From contig DATAFJ010000077.1 in NCBI GenBank assembly GCA_036257535.1, positions 1 through 37,339 on the forward strand: DNA of 37,339 nt, in the 5' to 3' direction. Shown piece by piece: positions 17,009 to 24,532 of the stretch. Origin of the DNA: DATAEE01 sp036257535. Lineage in GTDB: Bacteria; Acidobacteriota; Vicinamibacteria; Vicinamibacterales; 2-12-FULL-66-21. The position numbers and the translations under genes are program-made. Every line of letters starts with the position of its first letter. Position 1 is the first letter of the stretch. Under the pieces are notes generated by a model that worked only from the letters and a program-made list of their open reading frames with translations, did no database searches and was not told the origin of the DNA.

Positions 17009-18462
17009 CCGTCGCGTCGCGCCTGCTGATCGCGCCCGCGCTCGCCGCCGCAATTCTTCGCTTCGACCCGGTTCAGCCCGACGCGCTGTCGGCAGCCGGC
17101 AGCTTCGTCAACGCCTGGGCGGACTACGACGGAGACGAGGACCTCGATCTCTTCGTCGGGTTCAACGGTCAGGCGAACCGGCTGTACCGCAATGACGCCG
17201 GCACGCTGGTGGACGATGCCGCAGGCGCGGGTATCGCCGATCGACGAGCCACGCGCGCCGCTGCATGGGGCGATTTCGACGCAGACGGTGATCCCGACCT
17301 GCTCGTCGGCTTCGCGCCGGGCGACGAACCGGTCCTCCGTCTCTATCGCAACACGGCCGGACGCTTCCTCAACATCGCCGGCGCGGCCGGTCTGGAGGTA
17401 AAAACCGGCGGGGTCCGCCAACCGGTCTGGATCGATGTGGACGCAGACGGTGATCTCGATCTGTTCGTGGCGTTCCGCGACCGCGCGAACGCGCTCTTCC
17501 GCAACGACAGAGGGCGCTTTACCGATGTCGCACCCGGCGTCGGTCTCGCTGACGCCCGGCGGAGCGTAGGGGCGGTATGGTTCGATTACGACGAGGATGG
17601 CGATCTCGACGTCTACGTTGGAAACATGGACGGCGACGCGAACGGCCTGTTTCGAAACGATCGCGGGACGTTCGCCGATCTGGCCGGCCAGGCCGGTCTC
17701 GCCTGGGGCGGCCGGCCGCCCGACTCCGCGTCCCACGGGACCGTACGGCCGTGCGCGGCGGATGTCGACGGCGACGGGCGGTTCGATCTCGTTACCGCGA
17801 ATTACGGGCCCATTGGACTCTTTCTCAACCGCGGCGACGGACGGTTCGAGGATGTCTCGGCGCGATGGCGGATCGACGTTGACGCCAAGCACGATACGTG
17901 CGCGCCGGCGGACATCGACCACGACGGCTTGATCGATATGTACGTCAACGGCACCGTCACTGGCGGCATCAGCTATCGCGATTTTCTCTTTCGGAACGCG
18001 GGCGGGCGGTTCGAGGAGGCAACGCCGCAGGCGATTGCGTCACTGGCCGCCGACCACGGCGCACACTGGACTGACTTCGACCGCGACGGCGATCTCGACC
18101 TGTCGCTGACTGGCGCCGGAACCGAGCCGATCCCGCTCCTCCTCCGCAACGCCCTCGACCCCTCCGTTGCGCGGCGTTCGCTCGCCGTCCGCGTCCTGGA
18201 CCGCCGTGGCCGCGCGACGAGAGCCGGCGCCGAAGTGCGTCTCTTTGCCGCGGGAACCCGCCGCGTACTCGGCGCGCGCATCGTGGACTCTGGCTCCGGG
18301 TACGACTCGCAGAACGACACGGCCGTCCATTTCGGTCTCGCTACGCTCGACGTCGTGGACGTAGAGGTGACGTTTCCGGCCGGCGGGAAGCGCCCGATCA
18401 CAGCCAGGCGCCGCGTCGATCCTCGCGAGTACCAGGGCCGCGCCCTGGTGATTCGCCTTTAG
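17005..18462 (+). CDS. FG-GAP/VCBS repeat protein with ASPIC/UnbV C-terminus (CRTAC1-like)
   Basis: 485 residues from GTG 17005. After a short hydrophobic N-terminus (SRLLIAPALAAAIL) come at least six FG-GAP/VCBS units, each with a Ca2+-binding acidic loop: DYDGDEDLDLFVG, DFDADGDPDLLVG, DVDADGDLDLFVA, DYDEDGDLDVYVG, DVDGDGRFDLVTA, DFDRDGDLDLSLT. These would fold as a seven-bladed beta-propeller. The last 110 residues (LAVRVLDRRGRATRAGAEVR...VVDVEVTFPAGG) match the ASPIC/UnbV domain. The family is extracellular or periplasmic and of unclear role. The GTGA overlap with the radical SAM gene is notable: the pair may act on one exported product (inference). The stop codon overlaps that of the convergent zinc-ribbon gene by 4 bp. 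Confidence 0.9.
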   Translation: MTVASRLLIAPALAAAILRFDPVQPDALSAAGSFVNAWADYDGDEDLDLFVGFNGQANRLYRNDAGTLVDDAAGAGIADRRATRAAAWGDFDADGDPDLLVGFAPGDEPVLRLYRNTAGRFLNIAGAAGLEVKTGGVRQPVWIDVDADGDLDLFVAFRDRANALFRNDRGRFTDVAPGVGLADARRSVGAVWFDYDEDGDLDVYVGNMDGDANGLFRNDRGTFADLAGQAGLAWGGRPPDSASHGTVRPCAADVDGDGRFDLVTANYGPIGLFLNRGDGRFEDVSARWRIDVDAKHDTCAPADIDHDGLIDMYVNGTVTGGISYRDFLFRNAGGRFEEATPQAIASLAADHGAHWTDFDRDGDLDLSLTGAGTEPIPLLLRNALDPSVARRSLAVRVLDRRGRATRAGAEVRLFAAGTRRVLGARIVDSGSGYDSQNDTAVHFGLATLDVVDVEVTFPAGGKRPITARRRVDPREYQGRALVIRL

Positions 18463-18794
18463 GAATCCTCTGAAGCAGGCCGCGTACGCCACGCGAGCCG
18501 CGCCAGGCCGACCAGCGCGAGACCGACGGCACCTCTTGCGAGAAGCGGCCATCTCGGGCGCTGCTCGGGCTCCTCTTCCGGCTTGAGAATCTTCCGAAGC
18601 GCCGCAATCTGCTCGGTTCGCGCCGGACCGTCGGCCGCGCGCCGCGGCCGCTGCACGTTGTCCTGGCTGCCTCGCGAGGTCGGAGTGACCCACCTCGTCA
18701 GAAACGCGAAGGTTTCCGATCCGCAGACTGGGCACTCGCCCGCGTCGTGCACTTCGTCGCAATCCAGACAGATCCGCGCAACGGCGAGTCGCAT
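18459..18794 (-). CDS. Zinc-ribbon protein with C-terminal membrane anchor
   Basis: 111 residues. The N-terminus has two CxxC knuckles (Cys9/Cys12 in ICLDCDEVH, Cys21/Cys24 in CPVCGSETF), a minimal rubredoxin-like zinc ribbon. A hydrophilic linker follows, then a single transmembrane helix near residues 83-100 (RGAVGLALVGLARLAW) and a short tail, so the zinc ribbon is tail-anchored and faces the cytoplasm. It overlaps the stop of the CRTAC1-like gene by 4 bp (TTAG serves both strands). It lies just downstream of the TetR gene (18812), 17 bp apart on the same strand, so it is probably co-transcribed with it. Function unknown. Confidence 0.75.
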   Translation of the reverse strand: MRLAVARICLDCDEVHDAGECPVCGSETFAFLTRWVTPTSRGSQDNVQRPRRAADGPARTEQIAALRKILKPEEEPEQRPRWPLLARGAVGLALVGLARLAWRTRPASEDS

Positions 18795-18811
18795 GACGAA
18801 ATTATAGGCGT

Positions 18812-19465
18812 TTAGGTTCGACGTCCGCGACGTCGTCGTGGCGCGCGCGCGTCTCGAAACCCGGTCCTGGTTTTCTTCCCGGCCGTGCGATACGGCCTCA
18901 GGATCGTCTCGAGATCCTTACGGATCCACTCCCCTGGCGTTCCGTTGCGGCGGATCGCCCAGCTCACGAGCGATCCGTGCAGCGTCGCCCCGACCACGCG
19001 CGCGAGCGACGCGGGGTCGCAGCCGGCCAGCTCGCCCGCGTCGACGGCGTCCGCGATCATGCGCCGGATTTCGGTATCGCCGGTTTCGGCCGACGCGACC
19101 GCATGCCGCCGGAAGTCCGGGTCGGTGAGATCCATCTGGAGAAACGCGAGTCCGTTGGAGATCTCCTCGGGCGTGCCCATGAACTGGACCATACAGTCGC
19201 CGAGCGCAAGGATCGCGGCCGTCGGCGAGGCGTGCTGACGGCGGATGGCGACGTACAGCTCGCGGTTCGCCTCGGCCCCTGAAGCGGCCATCGCCAGCAG
19301 TAGCCCGCGCTTCGACCCGAACCGCTGGACGAGCGTCGCGGGCGAGACGCCGGCCTCGCGGGCGACGTCGGCGAGCGTGAGTCTGCCCGGGCCGAGCCGG
19401 CCGAGCGTGCGGATGAGGGCGGCGAGGATGGTCTCGTCGCTCGTGACGCGGGGACGCGGGCTCAA
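18812..19465 (-). CDS. TetR/AcrR family transcriptional regulator
   Basis: 217 residues from a TTG start at 19465; no ATG or GTG occurs in frame upstream. The N-terminal DNA-binding domain is typical: ETILAALIRTLGRLGPGRLT, LADVAREAGVSPATLVQRFG, SKRGLLLAMA, with the recognition helix at about residues 41-50. The C-terminal ligand domain (GNLAFLQMDLTDPDFRRHA-type region, ISNGLAFLQMDL, SLARVVGATLHGSLVSWAIR) is variable as usual and ends in a basic RRRRGRR tail. It is divergent from the PQQ-propeller gene with operator-like repeats between (19471-19509), so it likely represses that gene and itself. Ligand unknown. Confidence 0.92.
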   Translation of the reverse strand: MSPRPRVTSDETILAALIRTLGRLGPGRLTLADVAREAGVSPATLVQRFGSKRGLLLAMAASGAEANRELYVAIRRQHASPTAAILALGDCMVQFMGTPEEISNGLAFLQMDLTDPDFRRHAVASAETGDTEIRRMIADAVDAGELAGCDPASLARVVGATLHGSLVSWAIRRNGTPGEWIRKDLETILRPYRTAGKKTRTGFRDARAPRRRRGRRT

Positions 19466-19580
19466 CGTCGTGATTATAAACGACGATTTACTTTCGTCTT
19501 GATTATAAATGTACGTTCAGTTATTATCCCGCCTGCCGCGCGTGATGACCCGGAAACCCGCGCGGCGACTGGAGGGCGAC
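19466..19580. promoter_or_regulatory. TetR / PQQ-protein divergent promoter with operator-like repeats
   Basis: An AT-rich island in GC-rich DNA. TGATTATAAA occurs twice in the same orientation (19471-19480 and 19500-19509), and between them is GACGA-N7-TCGTC (19482-19498), a 17-bp inverted repeat of the size TetR dimers bind. The TATAAA cores may also serve as -10 elements. The strong ribosome site GGAGG at 19571-19575 fixes the start of the next gene at 19581. Confidence 0.55.
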
Positions 19581-20981
19581 ATGCGCGGCGTCTGGCTCTG
19601 GCTCACGGTCGTGGCCGCGGTCCTTTCTGGTGGCGGCGCCGCCGCGGAGGACTGGCCGCGCTTCCGCGGCCCGAACGGCTCGGGCGTGTCGAATTCGGCC
19701 GCCGTGCCTGCCGAGTTCGGCCCCTCGAAAAACCTTGTCTGGAAAACGCCCGTCCCGTTCGGACGCTCGTCGCCGGTCCTCGCCGGCGATCGCATCTTCC
19801 TCACCGCAGCCGAGGGGAACACGCTCATCACGCTGTGCCTCGATCGGGCGAGCGGCCGCGTGATCTGGCGCAAGGAGATAACCCGCTCGCGCGTGACGCC
19901 GGTCTACAAGCTCAATGATGCCGCCTCGCCTACGCCGGTGACCGACGGCGCCAACGTGTTCGTGTTCTTCCCCGACGTCGGCCTGATCGCGTTCGGCCCG
20001 GATGGCGCCGAGCGCTGGCGTCTGCCGCTCGGACCGTTCGATACCTTCTACGGCCTCGGTGCGTCGCCCATTCTCGCCGGCGACACGCTCCTTCTCGTCT
20101 GCGATGCGCGGACGGGTGCGTTCCTGATTGCCGTGGACACCGCCAGCGGACGGGTAAGGTGGCGCGCCGAGCGCCGCGAGACCTCCTTCGAAGGACACGC
20201 GTCTCCCGTCGTCTCGGAGCGGAAGGGCGAAACGCCGCAGGTCATTGTCCTCGGCGTCAACCGGATCGATGCGTACGACGTGGCGACCGGCGAGCGCAAA
20301 TGGTGGCTTAATGGGCTCGCGTTTCTTCCCGTCGCGTCACCCGTGCTCGGCCCGGACGTCGTGATCGTCAGCACGTGGGGATCCGACGCGCCGGTCGGCC
20401 CGAGCTTCGAGGAATTCCTGAAAACCGACGCCAACAAGGACCGCCGGCTGACGCCCGAGGAGACGGGCGGCTGGGACGAGTTCGGCGCGGTGGACACGAA
20501 CCGCGACGGCATCATCGTCGAAGCCGAATGGAACGCGCTTCGGCAGGCCGGCGTCGGCGACTACGGGATGGTGGCGGTCGGGCTGCGCGGCGCGCGCGGT
20601 GATCTCACAGAAACGGGAATCATCTGGCGCGACCGTAAGAACCATTCGACGATCCCGACGCCGGTCGTCTACAAGAGCGTGCTTTACGTCATCAAGAATG
20701 GCGGCATCATCGCGTCACTCGATCCGGGCACGGGAGAGATCTTCAAAGTCGGCCGGACGAAAGAAGCGCTCGGGGATTACTACGCGTCACCCGTTGCCGC
20801 CGACGGCAAGGTGATCTTCTTGAGCGACTCCGGGAAGGCTACGGTGCTCAAGGCGGATCGCCAGTGGGAGATCCTCGCCGTGAACGATATCGGCGAGGAA
20901 AGCTACGCGACGCCGGCGATCGCCGACGGGAAGATCTTCCTCCGGACGCGGAACGCGCTGTATTGCTTCGGGGCGAGGTAA
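19581..20981 (+). CDS. Secreted PQQ-like beta-propeller protein with inserted EF-hand pair
   Basis: 466 residues from ATG 19581, chosen because GGAGGG lies 5 bp upstream and the sequence then begins with a clean signal peptide (MRGVWLWLTVVAAVLSGGGA). The mature part starts EDWPRFRGPNGSGVS, typical of PQQ-like eight-bladed propeller proteins, with repeats such as NLVWKTPVPFGRSSPVLAGD, ASGRVIWRKEITRS, DTASGRVRWRAE and DPGTGEIFKVGR. At about residues 281-320 two EF-hand-like loops (DANKDRRLTPEE and DTNRDGIIVEAE) are inserted between blades. Such proteins act in the periplasm as dehydrogenases or scaffolds; no catalytic residues can be assigned. Its TAA overlaps by one base the ATG of a 41-codon ORF. 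Probably under the divergent TetR regulator. Confidence 0.88.
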   Translation: MRGVWLWLTVVAAVLSGGGAAAEDWPRFRGPNGSGVSNSAAVPAEFGPSKNLVWKTPVPFGRSSPVLAGDRIFLTAAEGNTLITLCLDRASGRVIWRKEITRSRVTPVYKLNDAASPTPVTDGANVFVFFPDVGLIAFGPDGAERWRLPLGPFDTFYGLGASPILAGDTLLLVCDARTGAFLIAVDTASGRVRWRAERRETSFEGHASPVVSERKGETPQVIVLGVNRIDAYDVATGERKWWLNGLAFLPVASPVLGPDVVIVSTWGSDAPVGPSFEEFLKTDANKDRRLTPEETGGWDEFGAVDTNRDGIIVEAEWNALRQAGVGDYGMVAVGLRGARGDLTETGIIWRDRKNHSTIPTPVVYKSVLYVIKNGGIIASLDPGTGEIFKVGRTKEALGDYYASPVAADGKVIFLSDSGKATVLKADRQWEILAVNDIGEESYATPAIADGKIFLRTRNALYCFGAR

Positions 20982-21106
20982 TGGCCCATCCCTTGCACCC
21001 TGCGTTGCATCGGAGCGGTTTTGCTGAGCGTTCACGTCCGGAGGCGTTGGCGCGCCTGAGGAGGTTTGTATTTTCAGCCTCAGCGTTGTCGATCATCTTC
21101 GTCTGA
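20981..21106 (+). CDS. Possible 41-codon leader ORF coupled to the PQQ gene and overlapping the SLATT gene
   Basis: The ATG shares its A with the TAA of the PQQ gene (TAATG). It encodes 41 residues (MAHPLHPALHRSGFAERSRP, then EALARLRRFVFSASALSIIF and V) with a basic start and a short hydrophobic end, and stops at 21104-21106, about 35 bp inside the SLATT-type gene in another frame. Ribosomes ending here could reinitiate nearby. I cannot tell whether the peptide matters or the ORF is chance; codon choice gives no clear answer. Confidence 0.35.
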   Translation: MAHPLHPALHRSGFAERSRPEALARLRRFVFSASALSIIFV

Positions 21107-21639
21107 GTTTCGGGCACGCCGTCCAAACTTACACGGCGCACGCCCGTTCGGCCGACCGGCTGACGTCGCGCGCCAGGGTCGCCAGGCTGGTGGTGCTCGT
21201 TCTCATCGGGGTCGCCGCGGCGGCAAGCGTCGTGGCGCTCGTCGTGCCCGCGCGCGGGCCGCAGATCACCGCTGCGATTGCCGCCGCCCTCGCGTTCGGC
21301 GCCCACGCGATCGTGGCGGCGATCGATTGGGACGGCCGGGCGACCGCGCATCGCATCTGCGCGGGCCGGCTGTGGCTCGTCACGGAGCGTTACCGCGCGC
21401 TGCTTTCCGAGATCCAGGACGGCGTTGTCGAAGGCCAGGACATCTCCTCGCGGCGCGACGCGCTGATGCAGCAGGTGCAGTCGATCTACGAGCAGGCGCC
21501 CCCATTCGGCCGGGAGGCCTACGCCGCTGCCGCGGATGCCGTGAGCGCCCGGGCCCGGCCCGCCCTGACCGAGGCGCAAATCGACGAGCTCCTCCCGCCC
21601 ACCTTGAAAAAACAGACCCAGGCGGAGCCGCAGAGCTAA
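21070..21639 (+). CDS. SLATT-type two-transmembrane protein (start codon uncertain, possibly ATT)
   Basis: About 189 residues if begun at ATT 21070. Family-like content starts at SVVDHLRLSFGHAVQTYTAH, followed by two transmembrane helices (VVLVLIGVAAAASVVALVV and AAIAAALAFGAHAIVAAI) and a cytoplasmic helical part with R-LWLVTERYRALLSEIQDG, RRDALMQQVQSIYEQAP and EAYAAAADA. This helix-TM-TM-long-helix plan with LL-EI-DG and RRD-L--Q---IYE matches SLATT proteins, predicted membrane effectors often seen with nucleotide-signalling defence modules. No ATG, GTG or TTG occurs in frame between the TGA at 21025 and GTG 21190, which would remove the N-terminus. A perfect AGGAGGT (21059-21065) sits 4-5 bp before ATT 21070. 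It may be expressed by coupling, be a rare AUU start, or be decayed. Confidence 0.62.
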   Translation: MFSLSVVDHLRLSFGHAVQTYTAHARSADRLTSRARVARLVVLVLIGVAAAASVVALVVPARGPQITAAIAAALAFGAHAIVAAIDWDGRATAHRICAGRLWLVTERYRALLSEIQDGVVEGQDISSRRDALMQQVQSIYEQAPPFGREAYAAAADAVSARARPALTEAQIDELLPPTLKKQTQAEPQS

Positions 21640-21677
21640 ACCACGCGTGGACATGGGCCGATACCACGTCCAGGCGT

Positions 21678-22478
21678 ATGTTTCGGGACACGACGCTGCG
21701 GCGAGCGCGACTCACGGCCGACCTGACAATCGATGAGGTCGCGGCACGCACGCGGCTGAGCCCGCGGCTCGTTACCTTGCTGGACGAAGGCAGGTTCCAG
21801 GAGCTGCCGGGCGGTTTGTACGCGAGGTCGTACGTTCGCGCATTCGCGACGGCGGTCGCGCTTGACCCCGACATCGCCGTCTCGCGGCTCGAGCAGATGC
21901 TTCCCGGCGCGGCGGATCCGCTCGACGCTCTTCGCGGCTCGCTCGGCCATCTCGATCCCGAGAAGCGTCCCGTCGTCGCCGATCTGCAGCGCGTCTGGGA
22001 GTCGGTCACCGCGAAGGCAAAGACTTCGATCGCGCAGGCGCCGATCGCACGCACCCGCGTCAAGCCGACGCCACTTCCCATCGTCGCGCGACGATCGGCC
22101 GCATCCGTTTTCGACACGGCGCTCATTGCGGCGATCAACGCGCTGATCCTGCGCACCGTCGCGTCGCTGTGCGGGATCGGCGTATCGGCGCTCGTCGAGG
22201 CCAACGGCGGCGCCGTCGCGACGTTCTGCGCGATCACGATGATGCTCTACTACGTGTTCCTCGCCGGGATCGGCGGTCAAACCGCCGGAAGCTGGCTCTG
22301 CAGGAGCCGGCCGCCCGCGCCAGTCGCACGTGTCCGTCCCGCCGCGATCCTCGGACGTGCCTGGCACACCTGGCTCGAGCAGGCATCGATCGTCGTCGAC
22401 GTGACGATGTATGCCGATCCGGCTCCGGTGAAATCGCTGCTCTCCCGCCTCGACGTTATTCGCCATCGCGCCGCGTAG
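21678..22478 (+). CDS. HTH_25 (RodZ-like helix-turn-helix) protein with RDD-like membrane domain
   Basis: 266 residues from ATG 21678, 38 bp after the SLATT gene. Residues 1-70 form a RodZ-type helix-turn-helix (LRRARLTADLTIDEVAARTR, LSPRLVTLLDEGRFQELPGG, LYARSYVRAFATAV). A linker with WESVTAKAKTSIAQAPIA leads to a hydrophobic part at about residues 145-210 (SAASVFDTALIAAINALILR, CAITMMLYYVFLAGIGGQTA) whose R-x-x-A-x-x-x-D start and GGQTAG motif match RDD membrane domains. The C-terminus is cytoplasmic and basic. In RodZ proteins the HTH contacts cytoskeletal MreB rather than DNA. A pairing with the SLATT protein in one membrane complex is inference. The frame is open upstream to 21066 only as noise over the SLATT gene. 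Confidence 0.75.
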   Translation: MFRDTTLRRARLTADLTIDEVAARTRLSPRLVTLLDEGRFQELPGGLYARSYVRAFATAVALDPDIAVSRLEQMLPGAADPLDALRGSLGHLDPEKRPVVADLQRVWESVTAKAKTSIAQAPIARTRVKPTPLPIVARRSAASVFDTALIAAINALILRTVASLCGIGVSALVEANGGAVATFCAITMMLYYVFLAGIGGQTAGSWLCRSRPPAPVARVRPAAILGRAWHTWLEQASIVVDVTMYADPAPVKSLLSRLDVIRHRAA

Positions 22479-22494
22479 AATCTCGTTACGCTTA

Positions 22495-23504
22495 ATATCC
22501 AGAACCGACCGCAGGACGTTCATGCGACGCGGGGCGGGAGCGCTCTGGGCCGTGTCGCTCGGCGAGTTCGTCGGGCGCTTCCCGAAAGACGAATTCCCCT
22601 CCTGCGACCCCGACGACGACGACAAGCACCGCGATCGGCGCCACGAGGGATTCACAGACGGCCGATACGACGATCGGAAACACGACCGCGACGACGATAA
22701 GGACCGGCATCGCCGGAATGGCCGGCTGGTGATCGTACGCAACCACGAACCGGACGGCGGTACGCCGTACCTGAACAATCCGGAAATCACCTACGCGGGC
22801 GACGGCGCCGGCGGAACTGCGCGGGCGGCGTGACGCCGTGGGGAACAGGATCAAGTGTGAAGAGACCGACGCTCCTAATCACGACTGGAGCTTCGAGGTC
22901 GGCGCGGTCAAGGGAATCCCCAACCCGCTCACGGCCATGGGCCGCTTCTCACACGAAGCAAACATGGTGACCCCAGGACCGGTTACGTGTACGAGACCGA
23001 AGACGCAGGGCCTTCCGGGTTCTACAAGTTCGTTCCGAACTCCCGCGGAGGCTGCGGCAGGGCGCCACGCTCTATATGCTCGCGGTAAAGGGCCAGTCGA
23101 ACCTCAACCTGAGCGCCGCGTATCCGATCGGCACGATCTGGGACGTTCAGTAGGTCCGGATCGACGATCCGACGGCCGCAAGCCAGTCGGGTTCGAACAG
23201 GGCGCCGCCAAGGGCGGAGCCGGCTCAGCCGCCTCGAGGGTGCCTGGTGGGGCGACAGGACCGGTTTCTTCCTCACCACGAACGGCGGTGCCGCGGGCGA
23301 GGGGCAGGTGTTCGAATACGATCCGCGGGCCGAAACGGTGAATCATCTACGACGCGCCGAACGCCAACGACCTGGACAACCGGGACAACATCACCGTGAC
23401 GCCGCGCGGCGGCCTGCTGCTCTGCGAGGATGCGGCCGGCAATAACTTCCTGGAGGGAGATCACCTTCGCGATCAAGGGTCCGTGGGGAGAAGGTCCCCT
23501 CTAG
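22495..23504 (+). pseudogene. Decayed PhoX-family (DUF839) alkaline phosphatase
   Basis: PhoX enzymes are Tat-exported Ca/Fe-dependent phosphatases. Here the Tat signal is present (ISRTDRRTFMRRGAGALWAV then SLGEFVGRF) but its initiator is ATA at 22495. Further pieces occur in order but in changing frames: RNGRLVIVRNHEPDGGTPYL (22713 on), NCAGGVTPWGTGSS (22817 on), CEETDAPNHDWSFEV and MGRFSHEANMVTP, GYVYETEDAGPSGFYKFVPN, LRQGATLYMLAVKGQSNLNL, an in-frame TAG near 23151, SRLEGAWWGDRTGFFLTTNG, IYDAPNANDLDNRDNITVTP, RGGLLLCEDAAGNN and finally ITFAIKGPWGEGPL with TAG at 23502-23504. At least four frameshifts, one stop and internal deletions (the protein should exceed 500 residues) make it non-functional. 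The region therefore has no intact gene over about 1 kb. Confidence 0.88.
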
Positions 23505-23522
23505 AACGCACCGTTTTCGACG

Positions 23523-23554
23523 GCATAGGCGTCTACCAGTGTAGACGCCTATGC
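23523..23554. promoter_or_regulatory. Perfect 14-bp hairpin covering the htrA-like start codon
   Basis: GCATAGGCGTCTAC (23523-23536), loop CAGT, and its exact complement GTAGACGCCTATGC (23541-23554). The ATG at 23551-23553 lies in the 3' arm, and no Shine-Dalgarno sequence is visible before it. In RNA this stem would hide the start codon. It could be a terminator for the dead gene upstream, a protein-binding operator, or a translational switch. Confidence 0.85.
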
Positions 23555-24516
23555 TCGACATCAATCGGGACATCAGCCTCCTCGACGCCTACTCGCAGGC
23601 GGTCGTATCGTCGGCCGAGCGCATCGCGCCCTCCGTGGTTCAGGTCGAAGTGCAAGAGCAGGCCGCTCGGCGTAGTCGCGAGCGGCCCGGCGGCCTGGGC
23701 TCCGGCCTGATCTTCACGCCGGACGGCCTCATCCTCACGAACAGCCACGTCGTCGGGCGCGCTCGCTCGATCACCGTCGGGCTGATCGACGGCCGATCCC
23801 TCACCGCAGATCTCGTCGGCGACGATCCGGACACGGATCTCGCGGTCATCAAAATCACCGGATCCGATCTGCACGCGGCGCCGCTCGGCGATTCGCGGAC
23901 GCTCCGCCCCGGTCAGGTCGTCATCGCGCTCGGAAATCCGCTCGGATTTCAGCACACGGTCACCGCCGGCGTGGTCAGCGCCACGGGACGGACGATGCGT
24001 GCGAGGACGGGGCGGCAGATCGAGAACATCATCCAGACGGATGCCGCGCTCAATCCCGGCAACTCCGGCGGGCCGCTCGTGACGACCGTGGCCGAAGTCG
24101 TCGGGATCAACACGGCCATCGTGCCAGGCGGCCGCGGCATCAGCTTCGCGGTGCCGATCAACACTGCCCTGTTGATCCTGCCCTTGCTTCTGCGTGAAGG
24201 ACGGGTCCGCCGGGCGCGGCTCGGACTCACCGGGCAGGACGTGCCGATCCTTCGACGCGTTCAGCGGTTCCATCACCTGTCGTCCGCGACCGGTGTTCTG
24301 ATCGTGCGCGTGGAGCCGAACGGGCCGGCGGCCGCCGCGGGCGTGCGCGACGGCGACATCATCATCGAACTTCTGGGCCAGACCGTCACGGGAATCGACG
24401 ACCTGCACCGGCTGTTGACGGCGGACCAGATAGAACGCGCGACCTCCCTCACGATTCTGCGCGGCACGGAGAAGCTCTCCGTAAACGTGCAGCCGCGCGA
24501 CTCATCCGCTTCCTGA
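23551..24516 (+). CDS. HtrA/Deg-like serine protease with one PDZ domain
   Basis: 321 residues. Trypsin-like S1C domain with the full triad: His66 (TNSHVVG), Asp96 (DDPDTDLAVI) and Ser172 (NPGNSGGPLV). A single PDZ domain covers about 240-318 (GVLIVRVEPNGPAAAAGVRD, GDIIIELLGQTVTGIDDLHR). There is no signal peptide or TM segment, unlike ordinary DegP/DegQ, so it is probably cytoplasmic or peripherally membrane-attached. The ATG lies in a 14-bp hairpin; no better start exists before the conserved LLDAYSQAVVSSAERIAPSV. It is the first gene of a plus-strand run, with the next gene 16 bp downstream. Confidence 0.92.
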   Translation: MLDINRDISLLDAYSQAVVSSAERIAPSVVQVEVQEQAARRSRERPGGLGSGLIFTPDGLILTNSHVVGRARSITVGLIDGRSLTADLVGDDPDTDLAVIKITGSDLHAAPLGDSRTLRPGQVVIALGNPLGFQHTVTAGVVSATGRTMRARTGRQIENIIQTDAALNPGNSGGPLVTTVAEVVGINTAIVPGGRGISFAVPINTALLILPLLLREGRVRRARLGLTGQDVPILRRVQRFHHLSSATGVLIVRVEPNGPAAAAGVRDGDIIIELLGQTVTGIDDLHRLLTADQIERATSLTILRGTEKLSVNVQPRDSSAS

Positions 24517-24532
24517 GATAGGATCGCTCTTT

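Noticed and set aside
21066..21677. TTG-started frame running through the SLATT region into the HTH gene
   Set aside because: Before 21678 it is Arg/Ala/Gly-rich noise; the SLATT frame over the same bases gives coherent transmembrane helices.
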